Source: Clostridia bacterium (GTDB lineage: Bacteria > Bacillota > Clostridia > TANB77 > CAG-508). Taken from it: a stretch of DNA of 6,758 bases. The translations under genes and the position numbers were made by a program. The notes beneath the pieces were generated by a model. That model had not been told where the DNA came from. It saw nothing but the letters and a program-made list of their open reading frames with translations, and made no database searches. The stretch covers positions 1 through 6,758 of the forward strand of contig CAADYC010000024.1 of the NCBI GenBank assembly GCA_900753165.1, written 5' to 3'. Position 1 is the first letter of the stretch, and each line of letters starts with the position of its first letter. Below are positions 1-5,342 of the stretch, piece by piece.

Positions 1-588
1 ATTGAAGGAAATTTATGGACATGGGGATATAATGCTTTTGGGCAATTAGGAGATGGAACAACAAGATATAAAGCAAGTCCAGTACAAATAAGAGGCGCGA
101 AATTTACACAAATATCAGCAGGTATTCAATATAGTATGGCAATAGATATTGAAGGAAATCTATGGGCATGGGGAACAAATACATGGGGACAATTAGGAGA
201 TGGGACAACAACACAAAGAACAAGTCCAGTACAAATAAAACAAGGAACAAAGTTTACACAAGTATCAGCATGTAGTTACCATATTATGGCAATAGATATT
301 GAAGGAAATTTATGGGCATGGGGAAGTAATATATGGGGACAATTAGGAGATGGAACAATAACAAATAAAACAAGTCCAGTACAAATAAAGCAAGGAACAA
401 AGTTTAAACAAGTATCTGCAGGAGAAAGTCACAGCATAGCAATAGATATTGAAGGAAATTTATGGACATGGGGACGTAATGCGGAAGGACAATTAGGAGA
501 TGGGACAACAACAAATAAAACAAGCCCAGTACAAATAAAGCAGGAAACAAAGTTAACACCAATATCAGCGACCTTGTCAATAGTGTGA
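1..588 (+). CDS. RCC1-type repeat protein, 5'-truncated by window edge
   Basis: The frame is open from base 1 to the TGA at 586-588 (195 codons visible), so the true start lies upstream of the window. The protein is a tandem array of RCC1/ATS1-type units. Units begin at 1, 148, 298 and 448 (periods 49, 50, 50 aa), each starting IEGNLW[TA]WG, then GQLGDGT, then SPVQI, and the first three ending in a [IV]SA...AID segment. Such units are known to form the blades of seven-bladed beta-propellers used for protein-protein interaction; bacterial versions are often parts of large surface or secreted proteins, but no signal peptide or anchor is visible here. The units are nearly identical at DNA level, which suggests recent duplication or gene conversion. 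The last unit ends in ISATLSIV instead of the usual ISAG...H..AID, so the C-terminus is abnormal and may be frameshifted. The partner and function are unknown. Confidence 0.85.
   Translation: MEGNLWTWGYNAFGQLGDGTTRYKASPVQIRGAKFTQISAGIQYSMAIDIEGNLWAWGTNTWGQLGDGTTTQRTSPVQIKQGTKFTQVSACSYHIMAIDIEGNLWAWGSNIWGQLGDGTITNKTSPVQIKQGTKFKQVSAGESHSIAIDIEGNLWTWGRNAEGQLGDGTTTNKTSPVQIKQETKLTPISATLSIV
1..588 (+). repeat. Tandem 147-150 bp repeats encoding RCC1 units
   Basis: Four direct repeats start at 1, 148, 298 and 448, each opening with ATTGAAGGAAAT followed by a TATGG block. The spacing is 147, 150 and 150 bases, so the reading frame is kept. The stretches encoding GQLGDGT and SPVQIK are almost identical between copies, while the asparagine-rich loop after WG and the residues around the H..AID segment vary. 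The array probably continues upstream of the window. Confidence 0.85.
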
Positions 589-615
589 TGGTGTATAATA
601 AAGGAAAATATGCGA

Positions 616-632
616 TAGTGTATAATACACTA
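616..632. repeat. Short inverted repeat downstream of RCC1 gene
   Basis: TAGTGTA and TACACTA form a 7-bp stem (616-622 with 626-632) around a 3-base loop. There is no T-run, so it is a poor terminator. The 10-base word GTGTATAATA occurs at 591-600 and again at 618-627, and AATACACTA occurs at 624-632 and 642-650, so the stretch just past the RCC1 stop is locally repetitive. Its function is unknown. Confidence 0.4.
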
Positions 633-677
633 AGGATTAAAAATACACTAATATTAATTAAAAAATAAGTATTTTTC

Positions 678-707
678 TTGACAAATTATGTAAAACCATG
701 TTAATAT
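678..707 (+). promoter_or_regulatory. Candidate sigma-A promoter upstream of hairpin
   Basis: A perfect TTGACA lies at 678-683 and TAATAT at 702-707, 18 bases apart (TTAATA at 701-706 would give 17). Transcription would begin near 713-716, at the first bases of the hairpin at 712-751. No intact gene starts for another 350 bases, so the promoter serves either a short terminated RNA or a long leader for the nuclease gene at 1068. Confidence 0.5.
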
Positions 708-711
708 TAAT

Positions 712-751
712 ATTTGGTCATGCAATTAATTAGACAATTGCATGACTAAAT
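712..751 (+). terminator. Strong hairpin with T-rich tail (terminator, short RNA or operator)
   Basis: Bases 712-727 pair with 736-751: 16 bp, with a single G-T wobble, around the 8-base loop AATTAGAC. The bases after it (TTATTTTTA) are U-rich enough for an intrinsic terminator on the plus strand. It could end transcripts from the RCC1 gene 124 bases upstream, or end a very short RNA made from the promoter at 678-707. As a near-perfect palindrome at a predicted start point it could also be a repressor site. Sequence alone does not separate these. Confidence 0.55.
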
Positions 752-1012
752 TTATTTTTAAAATTTAAAATCAAGCAACTTAGGTCAGACAAAAATATTC
801 AAAATAATTTAATCAAATAATTAATTCTAAAAAATTTCAAGATTAAATAAAATAATGGATTCAAAATTAAAATTAAAATTAAAAAGTACCCAGAATTATT
901 AAGAAATTTAAATAGAAGTATAAATGATGCTAATATACTGAAATTTAAAGAAACATACAATAAAATTATAGTTTATAATTGTCTCTTTAATTGTAAATAT
1001 AAATAAATATTT
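752..1012. other. AT-rich gap with no intact gene
   Basis: Between the hairpin and the nuclease leader there is no ORF with both a credible start and an SD sequence. Two items are visible. The hexamer AAAATT is repeated three times from 863 to 880. A frame open from 851 to the TAA at 1004-1006 has no ATG, GTG or TTG start; from about 881 it reads like protein (KKYPELLRNLN, then ETYNKIIVYNCLFNCKYK). This may be the decayed 3' end of a lost gene or chance. Confidence 0.4.
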
Positions 1013-1060
1013 ACTAAATAGTGTTGCCAAAAACAATAATATTTAGTATAATAAAGGAGG
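1013..1060 (+). promoter_or_regulatory. Leader of Rpn gene: hairpin, promoter-like boxes and SD
   Basis: ACTAAATA (1013-1020) pairs with TATTTAGT (1040-1047), a hairpin immediately upstream of the SD sequence AAAGGAGG (1053-1060). The same bases carry TTGCCA (1024-1029), a 17-base spacer and a perfect TATAAT (1047-1052). If that promoter is used, transcription would begin near 1058-1060, inside the SD, giving an mRNA with about 8 leader bases and a crippled SD. A transcript from further upstream would carry the full SD, seven bases from the ATG. Confidence 0.4.
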
Positions 1061-1067
1061 AAAAAAT

Positions 1068-1847
1068 ATGGTAAATGAAAAAACAAGAAAAGTAGAAAGA
1101 TTGCCACTTACAGATGATTACATATTTAAAAGAGTATTTGCATTTAAAGGAAATGAAAGTGTATTAAAAGATTTTTTGGAAGCAATTTTAAAGAAAGATA
1201 TTAAAGAAGTAGAAATAAAAAATCCAGAAATAATACCATATGAAAAAGATGAAAAAAGAGGACTCTTAGATATAAAAGCTCAAATAGATGATGGAACAAT
1301 TTTAGATATTGAAATGCAAATGGATGATAAGAAAAATACAGAAGAAAGAGGAACACAATATTTGGGGAAAATGATAACAGAACAATTACAAGTAGGTGAT
1401 CAATACACAAAGCTAAAAAAGAGTATAGTAATATTTATAACAAACTATAACTTTTTAAAACGAAATAGTTATCATAGTGTAGGAAAAGTGAAATTTGACG
1501 AAACATTAGAAGAAGAATATATAAATATGGGATATAAAGAAGAGGATGAAATTGCATCAAAGTATATAGAATTTCATTACATAGAATTACCAAAATATAA
1601 AAAGAAAGAACCATCAAGATTTACAAAATTAGACCAGTGGATGTGTATATTTACACAAAATGAGGAGGTGATCAAGTTGGCAGAGGAACAAAATAAAGAA
1701 ATAGAAAAAGCGATAAATACTTTAGACTTTATAAGTGCAGATCCAAAGGAAAGAGAAAGACATAACTCAATTGTAATGGCGGAGTATAATAGATTAACTA
1801 GTGAGCATAATTTTTTTGAGGCAGGAAAAGCAGAACGGAAAAATTAA
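1068..1847 (+). CDS. Rpn family recombination-promoting nuclease/putative transposase, frameshifted near 3' end
   Basis: This protein belongs to the Rpn/PDDEXK_2 group, PD-(D/E)XK endonuclease-like proteins known for promoting RecA-independent recombination and related to transposases. The N-terminus has LPLTDDYIFKRVF, typical of the family. The nuclease core follows: GLLDIKA (D68) and ILDIEMQ (E82 and Q84, the ExQ pair), then a YLGKMI...QLQVGDQYTKL helix segment and the strand IVIFITN. The active-site residues are all present. The start is fixed by AAAGGAGG at 1053-1060, seven bases before the ATG. The frame stops at 1847 after AGKAERKN, a sequence unlike family C-termini. The usual helical tail continues in the next frame to 1965, so one extra base (best placed at C1836) has truncated the protein from about 298 to 259 residues. 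The nuclease core is intact, so partial activity is possible, but I consider it a likely early pseudogene. Family membership is near certain; function is inferred. Confidence 0.85.
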   Translation: MVNEKTRKVERLPLTDDYIFKRVFAFKGNESVLKDFLEAILKKDIKEVEIKNPEIIPYEKDEKRGLLDIKAQIDDGTILDIEMQMDDKKNTEERGTQYLGKMITEQLQVGDQYTKLKKSIVIFITNYNFLKRNSYHSVGKVKFDETLEEEYINMGYKEEDEIASKYIEFHYIELPKYKKKEPSRFTKLDQWMCIFTQNEEVIKLAEEQNKEIEKAINTLDFISADPKERERHNSIVMAEYNRLTSEHNFFEAGKAERKN

Positions 1848-1965
1848 AGGTGCAAAAGAAAAAAGTATTGAAATAGCCAAAGAAATGTTAAAAGAAAAAA
1901 TACCGATAGAAACAATAATAAGGCTAACAAAATTAACAAAAGAAGAAATAGAAAAAATAAAATAA
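1837..1965 (+). pseudogene. Out-of-frame C-terminal tail of the Rpn-family gene
   Basis: Skipping C1836 joins AGKAE to a 42-residue continuation beginning GKIKGAKEKSIEIAKEML and ending LTKEEIEKIK, with TAA at 1963-1965. The pattern of glycine-charged repeats, then SIEIAK, then a closing LTKEEIEKIK is the standard end of this family. It therefore belongs to the gene starting at 1068 and not to a separate gene. It has no start codon or SD of its own. The T7 run at 1811-1817 is another possible slip site, but shifting there gives a worse family match between the two points. Confidence 0.8.
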
Positions 1966-1980
1966 TAAAAATATATACAA

Positions 1981-2017
1981 AATAAAGTCTATTACTAAGA
2001 TATAGACTTTATTTTTA
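1981..2017 (+). terminator. Intrinsic terminator of the Rpn gene
   Basis: AATAAAGTCTAT (1981-1992) pairs perfectly with ATAGACTTTATT (2002-2013) around a 9-base loop, followed by T2014-T2016. It stands 15 bases past the restored Rpn stop codon at 1965, the expected place if the full-length frame was once read. It also fits the truncated frame. Confidence 0.8.
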
Positions 2018-2057
2018 TATATTAGGAAAGTTATGCAACTTTCCTAATATATAAAAA
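2012..2057. repeat. Perfect 21-bp inverted repeat with ATGC loop
   Basis: Bases 2012-2032 are the exact reverse complement of 2037-2057, separated only by ATGC. The left arm shares its first T residues with the tail of the preceding terminator. Because the element starts with TTTTT and ends with AAAAA, it has no U-tail on either strand and does not act as a standard terminator on its own. It ends 36 bases before the promoter of the HD-domain gene. It could be a MITE or IS remnant, a protein-binding palindrome, or a transcript-end stabiliser. Confidence 0.75.
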
Positions 2058-2092
2058 TACATTACATACAAACAAAAATTTGCATAAAAGTA

Positions 2093-2121
2093 TTGACTTT
2101 TCTTATTTTAATTTATATAAT
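2093..2121 (+). promoter_or_regulatory. Sigma-A promoter of the HD-domain gene
   Basis: TTGACT (2093-2098), a 17-base spacer and a perfect TATAAT (2116-2121) give a textbook vegetative promoter with a predicted start near 2128. This position rules out translation from the TTG at 2093, since that codon is the -35 box itself. Confidence 0.75.
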
Positions 2122-2164
2122 AAACACAAAAATGAAAGAAAAAAGTCAAGAAAGCAGGGATAAA

Positions 2165-2719
2165 ATGAAAGAGCGATTTTTAGAATTACTAAAACAAGTC
2201 AAAAGAGAAGGAATAAACGAATTAATAGAATTTATAGAAAAAACAGACTTTTTTATAGCGCCAGCAAGTACAAGATTTCACGGAAATTACGAAGGTGGGC
2301 TAGTAGAACATAGTATAAAAGTATATGAAATATTAAAACACAAAGTAGAAACAAACATAGAACCATTAAATGTAAATCCAGAAACACTAATATTAGTACC
2401 ACTATTACATGACTTATGCAAAGCAAATTTCTATAAAATAGATTATAGAAATGCAAAAAATGCACTAGGAGTATGGGAAAAGGTACCATATTATACAGTA
2501 GAGGACACAATACCATATGGACATGGTGAAAAATCAGTAATGATGATAACAGAATATATGAAATTAACACCAGAAGAAAAATATTCAATTCGTTGGCATA
2601 TGGGATATACAGAACCAAAGGAATTATACAATACAATAGGAGCAGCATACAAAAAATATCCATTAGCACTTTTAATGCATGAAGCAGACTTAGAAGCAAC
2701 TTATTTTTATGATATATAA
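2165..2719 (+). CDS. HD-domain hydrolase (putative metal-dependent phosphohydrolase)
   Basis: The predicted 184-aa cytosolic protein has the HD-superfamily signature. After a charged N-terminal helix and TDFFIAPASTRFHGNYEGGL come H49 (LVEHSIKVYEIL), H82-D83 (VPLLHDLCKANF), H120 (YGHGEKS), H145 (RWHMG) and a late aspartate D175 (LMHEADLEAT). These are the usual metal ligands of HD phosphohydrolases. Family members cleave phosphate esters or nucleotides; the substrate cannot be read from the sequence. I chose the ATG at 2165 because AGGGA (2156-2160) precedes it, though only 4 bases away, and MKERFLELL matches the usual start of such proteins as I recall them. The in-frame ATG at 2132 (195 aa) is the alternative, but it has no SD and lies about 4 bases after the predicted transcription start. 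The gene is transcribed from its own promoter at 2093-2121. Confidence 0.8.
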   Translation: MKERFLELLKQVKREGINELIEFIEKTDFFIAPASTRFHGNYEGGLVEHSIKVYEILKHKVETNIEPLNVNPETLILVPLLHDLCKANFYKIDYRNAKNALGVWEKVPYYTVEDTIPYGHGEKSVMMITEYMKLTPEEKYSIRWHMGYTEPKELYNTIGAAYKKYPLALLMHEADLEATYFYDI

Positions 2720-2724
2720 TTATA

Positions 2725-2777
2725 AATGTCCTTTTTTAAGACGATGTCCCAAATAGAACCGCCCACAAAAGGACATT
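2725..2777. repeat. GC-rich palindromic element upstream of ruvA
   Basis: AATGTCCTTTT (2725-2735) pairs perfectly with AAAAGGACATT (2767-2777). The 31-base interior is GC-rich against the surroundings and contains, on the minus strand, GGGCGGTTCTATTTGGGAC. That resembles the GGGACGG(G/T)TCTT core of the second element at 3442-3510. There is no clear U-tail, so it is a weak terminator candidate for the HD gene. I read it as a dispersed palindromic repeat inserted between genes. Confidence 0.6.
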
Positions 2778-2801
2778 AAACAAAATGAGGGGAGAAAAAT
2801 T

Positions 2802-3431
2802 ATGTTAGCATATATAAAAGGAACACTTGAGATGAAAATGACAGGATACATAGTAATAGATGTAGGAGGACTAGGATACAAAGTATTTATGTCAGAATCA
2901 GGTATAGATAAATTAGGAAATATAGGAGAAATTGTAAAAGTACACACATACTATAAAGTAAGAGAAGACGATATCAGCATATTTGGATTCAACAGCCTAG
3001 AAGAATTAAGAATGTTTGAATTACTAATATCAGTAAGTGGAATAGGAGCCAAAACAGCAGTAGCAATGCTTGATGTATGTGAGCCAACAGAATTTGCACT
3101 AGCAATAATATCAGAAGATATAAAAACATTAACACAAATACCAGGAATAGGCGCAAAATCAGCACAAAGAATAATTCTAGAGTTAAAAGACAAAATGAAA
3201 AAAGAACAACAAATTCAAGAATTAACAAGAGCATCAAAAGGATTAAATTCAGTAAAAACAAAACTAGAAGAGAGAATAGAAAACAAAGAAAAAATCCAAG
3301 AAGCGATGGCAGCTTTACAAGTTTTAGGATACAATAAGAAAGAAATTGAAAAAGCATTTGATAAATTAGCAAAAGAAGATATGTCAACAGAAGAGTTAAT
3401 AAGAAAAGGACTAACAATCCTTGGAAAATAA
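2802..3431 (+). CDS. ruvA: Holliday junction DNA helicase subunit RuvA
   Basis: RuvA binds four-way DNA junctions as a tetramer, holds them in open square form and loads the RuvB motor for branch migration during recombinational repair. The 209-aa product has the full three-domain layout. An OB-fold N-terminus runs from MLAYIKGTLE through DVGGLGYKV and YKVREDDISIFGF (about 1-63). Two helix-hairpin-helix motifs follow: VSGIGAKTA (78-86) and IPGIGAKSAQRIILELK (113-129). A charged linker leads to the RuvB-contacting domain III (EAMAALQVLGYNKKEIEKAF, about 167-186, to the end). Length is slightly above the usual 195-205 because of a lysine/glutamate-rich linker. The start is set by GAGGGGAG at 2787-2794, 7 bases before the ATG. 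Unusually, neither ruvB nor ruvC is adjacent; rarA follows 102 bases downstream. Confidence 0.97.
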   Translation: MLAYIKGTLEMKMTGYIVIDVGGLGYKVFMSESGIDKLGNIGEIVKVHTYYKVREDDISIFGFNSLEELRMFELLISVSGIGAKTAVAMLDVCEPTEFALAIISEDIKTLTQIPGIGAKSAQRIILELKDKMKKEQQIQELTRASKGLNSVKTKLEERIENKEKIQEAMAALQVLGYNKKEIEKAFDKLAKEDMSTEELIRKGLTILGK

Positions 3432-3441
3432 AATTAGGGAT

Positions 3442-3510
3442 TAGGGGACGGGTCTTCAATCCCTAAAATTTTTAAAAAAATTTTTTCGGGATTAAAGACC
3501 CGTCCCCCTA
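3442..3510. repeat. GC-rich long inverted repeat between ruvA and rarA
   Basis: The left arm 3442-3463 (TAGGGGACGGGTCTTCAATCCC) and the right arm 3488-3510 are reverse complements except for one mismatch (C3457) and one extra C, a stem of about 21 bp around an A/T-only loop with one C. The left arm also contains a smaller nested repeat (GGGATT at 3437-3442 with AATCCC at 3458-3463). The arms are far richer in G+C than anything nearby. It lies 11 bases after the ruvA stop and 23 bases before rarA. It may reduce read-through from ruvA, but the tail after the stem (TCACGAAATT) is not a U-run. Confidence 0.75.
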
Positions 3511-3533
3511 TCACGAAATTTAGGAGAGAAATG

Positions 3534-4778
3534 ATGAACAATAATGAACCATTAGCATACAGGATGAGGCCTAAAACACTAGATGAATATGTTGGACAAG
3601 AACATGTATTAGGCAAAGATAAAATTTTGTACAGAACAATAAAAGCAGATAGATTATCTAGTATAATATTATTTGGGCCTCCAGGATGTGGAAAAACATC
3701 ACTAGCAAAAGTAATAAGTGAAACAACAAAATACAAATTTTATAAAATAAATGCTGTAACTGCAGGTGTATCAGATATAAAAAAAGTAATTGAAGAAACT
3801 AAAAACTTTATGATAAATCCAACAGGAAAAAGTATACTATTTATAGATGAAATTCACAGATTTAATAAATTACAACAAGATGCATTACTTCCATATGTAG
3901 AAAATGGACTAATAATTTTAATTGGAGCAACAACAGAAAATCCATATTTTGAGGTAAATAAAGCTCTAATATCAAGGTCAATGGTTATAAAATTAGAACC
4001 ATTAACAGAAGAGAATATATATACAATCTTAAAGAATTCATTAACAAGAGAAGATGGTTTAAAACAATATAGCATCAAAATTGAAGATAACACATTAAAA
4101 AAATTAGCTGCTATTTCAAATGGAGATGTAAGAACAGCTTTAAATGGATTAGAAATAGCAGTACTTACAACAAATATGGAATCAGATGGATACATTCATA
4201 TAACAGATGAAGTAATAAAAAATTGTGTTCAAAGTAGAAAAGCAATTTTTGATAAAAAAGGTGACACACATTATGATAATATAAGTGCATTAATAAAATC
4301 TATGAGAGGTTCAGATCCTGATGCAACAGTATTTTATTTAGCAAGAGCTTTAAATGGAGGAGAAGATCCAATGTTTTTAGCAAGAAGAATTGTAATTGCA
4401 GCATCAGAAGATGTAGGAATGGCAAATCCAAATGCACTAGTTGTTGCTAATGCTGCAATGCAAGCGGTACATATGGTGGGAATGCCTGAAGCAAGAATAT
4501 TGCTTTCAGAAGCAGCAGTATATGTAGCAACATCAAAAAAATCTAATGCATCATATTTGGCAATTAATAAGGCCTTAGAAGATGTACAAAACAAAGATAC
4601 TGGAACAATTCCTATGCATATAAGAAATGCACCAATAGAAGATATGAGAAAACTTGGATATAATGAAGGATATCTATATCCACATGATTTCCCAGGGCAT
4701 TGGGTAGAACAACAATACTTACCAGATAAAATGTTAGGAACTAAGTATTATATAAAAGATGAAAATATTCCAGATTGA
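3534..4778 (+). CDS. rarA: Replication-associated recombination protein RarA (MgsA/WRNIP1 family AAA+ ATPase)
   Basis: RarA is an AAA+ ATPase of the clamp-loader/RuvB clade that acts at stalled replication forks and interacts with single-stranded-DNA-binding protein. The 414-aa product opens with LAYRMRPKTLDEYVGQEHVLG, then Walker A FGPPGCGKTS (about 47-56), the sensor-like YKINAVTAGVSDIK, Walker B SILFIDEIHRFNKLQQDALLP (D105, E106), sensor 1 IGATTENPYFEVN and the arginine finger in ALISRS. The C-terminal tetramerisation region has MRGSDPDATVFYLARAL, EDPMFLARR and the closing YLYPHDFPGHWVEQQYLP, diagnostic of RarA and absent from RuvB. Two adjacent ATGs (3531, 3534) could start it. GGAG at 3523-3526 lies 4 bases from the first and 7 from the second, so I prefer 3534. 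Its own promoter is not obvious; it may be co-transcribed with ruvA across the palindrome. Confidence 0.97.
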   Translation: MNNNEPLAYRMRPKTLDEYVGQEHVLGKDKILYRTIKADRLSSIILFGPPGCGKTSLAKVISETTKYKFYKINAVTAGVSDIKKVIEETKNFMINPTGKSILFIDEIHRFNKLQQDALLPYVENGLIILIGATTENPYFEVNKALISRSMVIKLEPLTEENIYTILKNSLTREDGLKQYSIKIEDNTLKKLAAISNGDVRTALNGLEIAVLTTNMESDGYIHITDEVIKNCVQSRKAIFDKKGDTHYDNISALIKSMRGSDPDATVFYLARALNGGEDPMFLARRIVIAASEDVGMANPNALVVANAAMQAVHMVGMPEARILLSEAAVYVATSKKSNASYLAINKALEDVQNKDTGTIPMHIRNAPIEDMRKLGYNEGYLYPHDFPGHWVEQQYLPDKMLGTKYYIKDENIPD

Positions 4779-4830
4779 AAAATATAAAAATAAAATTTTT
4801 ATAAAATTAAATAAAAATGTAAAAAATGGG

Positions 4831-4862
4831 AAACCTACTTAAAAAGAAAAGTAGGTTTTTTT
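4831..4862 (+). terminator. Intrinsic terminator of rarA, overlapping the next gene's SD
   Basis: AAACCTACTT (4831-4840) pairs perfectly with AAGTAGGTTT (4849-4858) around an 8-base A-rich loop, and T4856-T4862 forms the U-tail. The next start codon, ATG at 4863, begins directly after the last T. The only SD-like word for that gene, AGTAGG (4850-4855), lies inside the 3' arm of this stem. Confidence 0.85.
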
Positions 4863-5243
4863 ATGCTTGAAAAAAATAAAAAACAATTAAAAAAATATAT
4901 TAAATTATCATTAATAGGATTTATTGCAGGATTAGTAAGTGGATTTTTTTCAACAGGTGGAGGACTTATATTAGTACCGGCATTTTTATATTTATTAGAA
5001 ATAGATTCACAAAAAGCAAGAGGAACATCAGTATTCTGTATATTACCAATGGTTTTAACAAGTAGTATATTTTATTACAAAGGAAACTTCATAAATTGGG
5101 AAGTTGCTATATTATGTGGAATTGGAGGAGCTATAGGTGGATATATTGGAGCAAAATTATTAAAAAAATTACCAGAAAAATATTTGAAAATTGCATTTAC
5201 TATATTTTTAATTTATGTATCATTAAAAATGATAATAAAATGA
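4863..5243 (+). CDS. Half-size TauE/SafE family membrane protein (first of a pair)
   Basis: TauE/SafE proteins export or import sulfur-containing anions such as sulfite, sulfoacetate or taurine-derived compounds, normally as about 250-aa proteins made of two similar four-helix halves. This 126-aa product carries only one half: a basic N-terminus, then GFIAGLVSGFFSTGGGLILVP (19-39; the SG...GGG..LVP motif), a cytosolic KARGTS turn (51-56) and about four hydrophobic segments (14-45 broken at the GGG, 54-71, 79-98, 107-124). A second half-size protein is encoded at 5551-5925, so the two presumably assemble as a heterodimer. The ATG at 4863 is the only in-frame start before an upstream stop. It sits on the end of the rarA terminator, with just AGTAGG (4850-4855, spacing 7) as SD. 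The substrate is unknown. Confidence 0.85.
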   Translation: MLEKNKKQLKKYIKLSLIGFIAGLVSGFFSTGGGLILVPAFLYLLEIDSQKARGTSVFCILPMVLTSSIFYYKGNFINWEVAILCGIGGAIGGYIGAKLLKKLPEKYLKIAFTIFLIYVSLKMIIK

Positions 5244-5304
5244 AATAATGTATATGAAACATATTGTTTTATAAAAAAAATGTAAAATATAGTCGAAAAT
5301 ATCA

Positions 5305-5338
5305 TACAATAAATAATAAGATATTGTAGAAAGAGGAT
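5305..5338 (+). promoter_or_regulatory. Small hairpin and SD ahead of the 66-aa gene
   Basis: TACAATA (5305-5311) can pair with TATTGTA (5322-5328), a 7-bp stem ending just before the SD sequence AGAGGA (5332-5337), which is 5 bases from the ATG at 5343. A weak promoter candidate, TTGTTT (5264-5269) and TATAGT (5288-5293) 18 bases apart, lies in the same 99-base gap, so this gene could be transcribed separately from the first TauE gene. Confidence 0.3.
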
Positions 5339-5342
5339 AAAA

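Noticed and set aside
1..588. CRISPR array, because of regular direct repeats
   Set aside because: The 150-bp units are coding, keep the reading frame and match RCC1 repeats; repeat length and lack of unique spacers exclude CRISPR.
1201..1617. Minus-strand open frames of 69 and 60 aa opposite the Rpn gene
   Set aside because: Their leucine/phenylalanine/tyrosine-rich translations are what A-rich coding DNA gives on its other strand; no SD, no family resemblance.
1068..2057. A complete insertion sequence around the Rpn gene
   Set aside because: No matching terminal inverted repeats or target duplication could be found flanking the gene; the palindrome at 2012-2057 has no partner near 1000.
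2093..2164. HD-domain protein starting at TTG 2093
   Set aside because: The TTG is the -35 hexamer of a strong promoter, so it would not be transcribed from it; the extra N-terminal residues are AT-rich hydrophobic and not family-like.
2253..3459. Long minus-strand frames (148, 75, 80 and 156 aa) opposite the HD gene and ruvA
   Set aside because: Low-complexity hydrophobic shadows of two clearly recognisable plus-strand genes, without SD sequences.
3534..4778. Reading the AAA+ gene as ruvB because it follows ruvA
   Set aside because: The 414-aa length, ATTENPYFEVN sensor region and YLYPHDFPGHW C-terminus are those of RarA, not RuvB.
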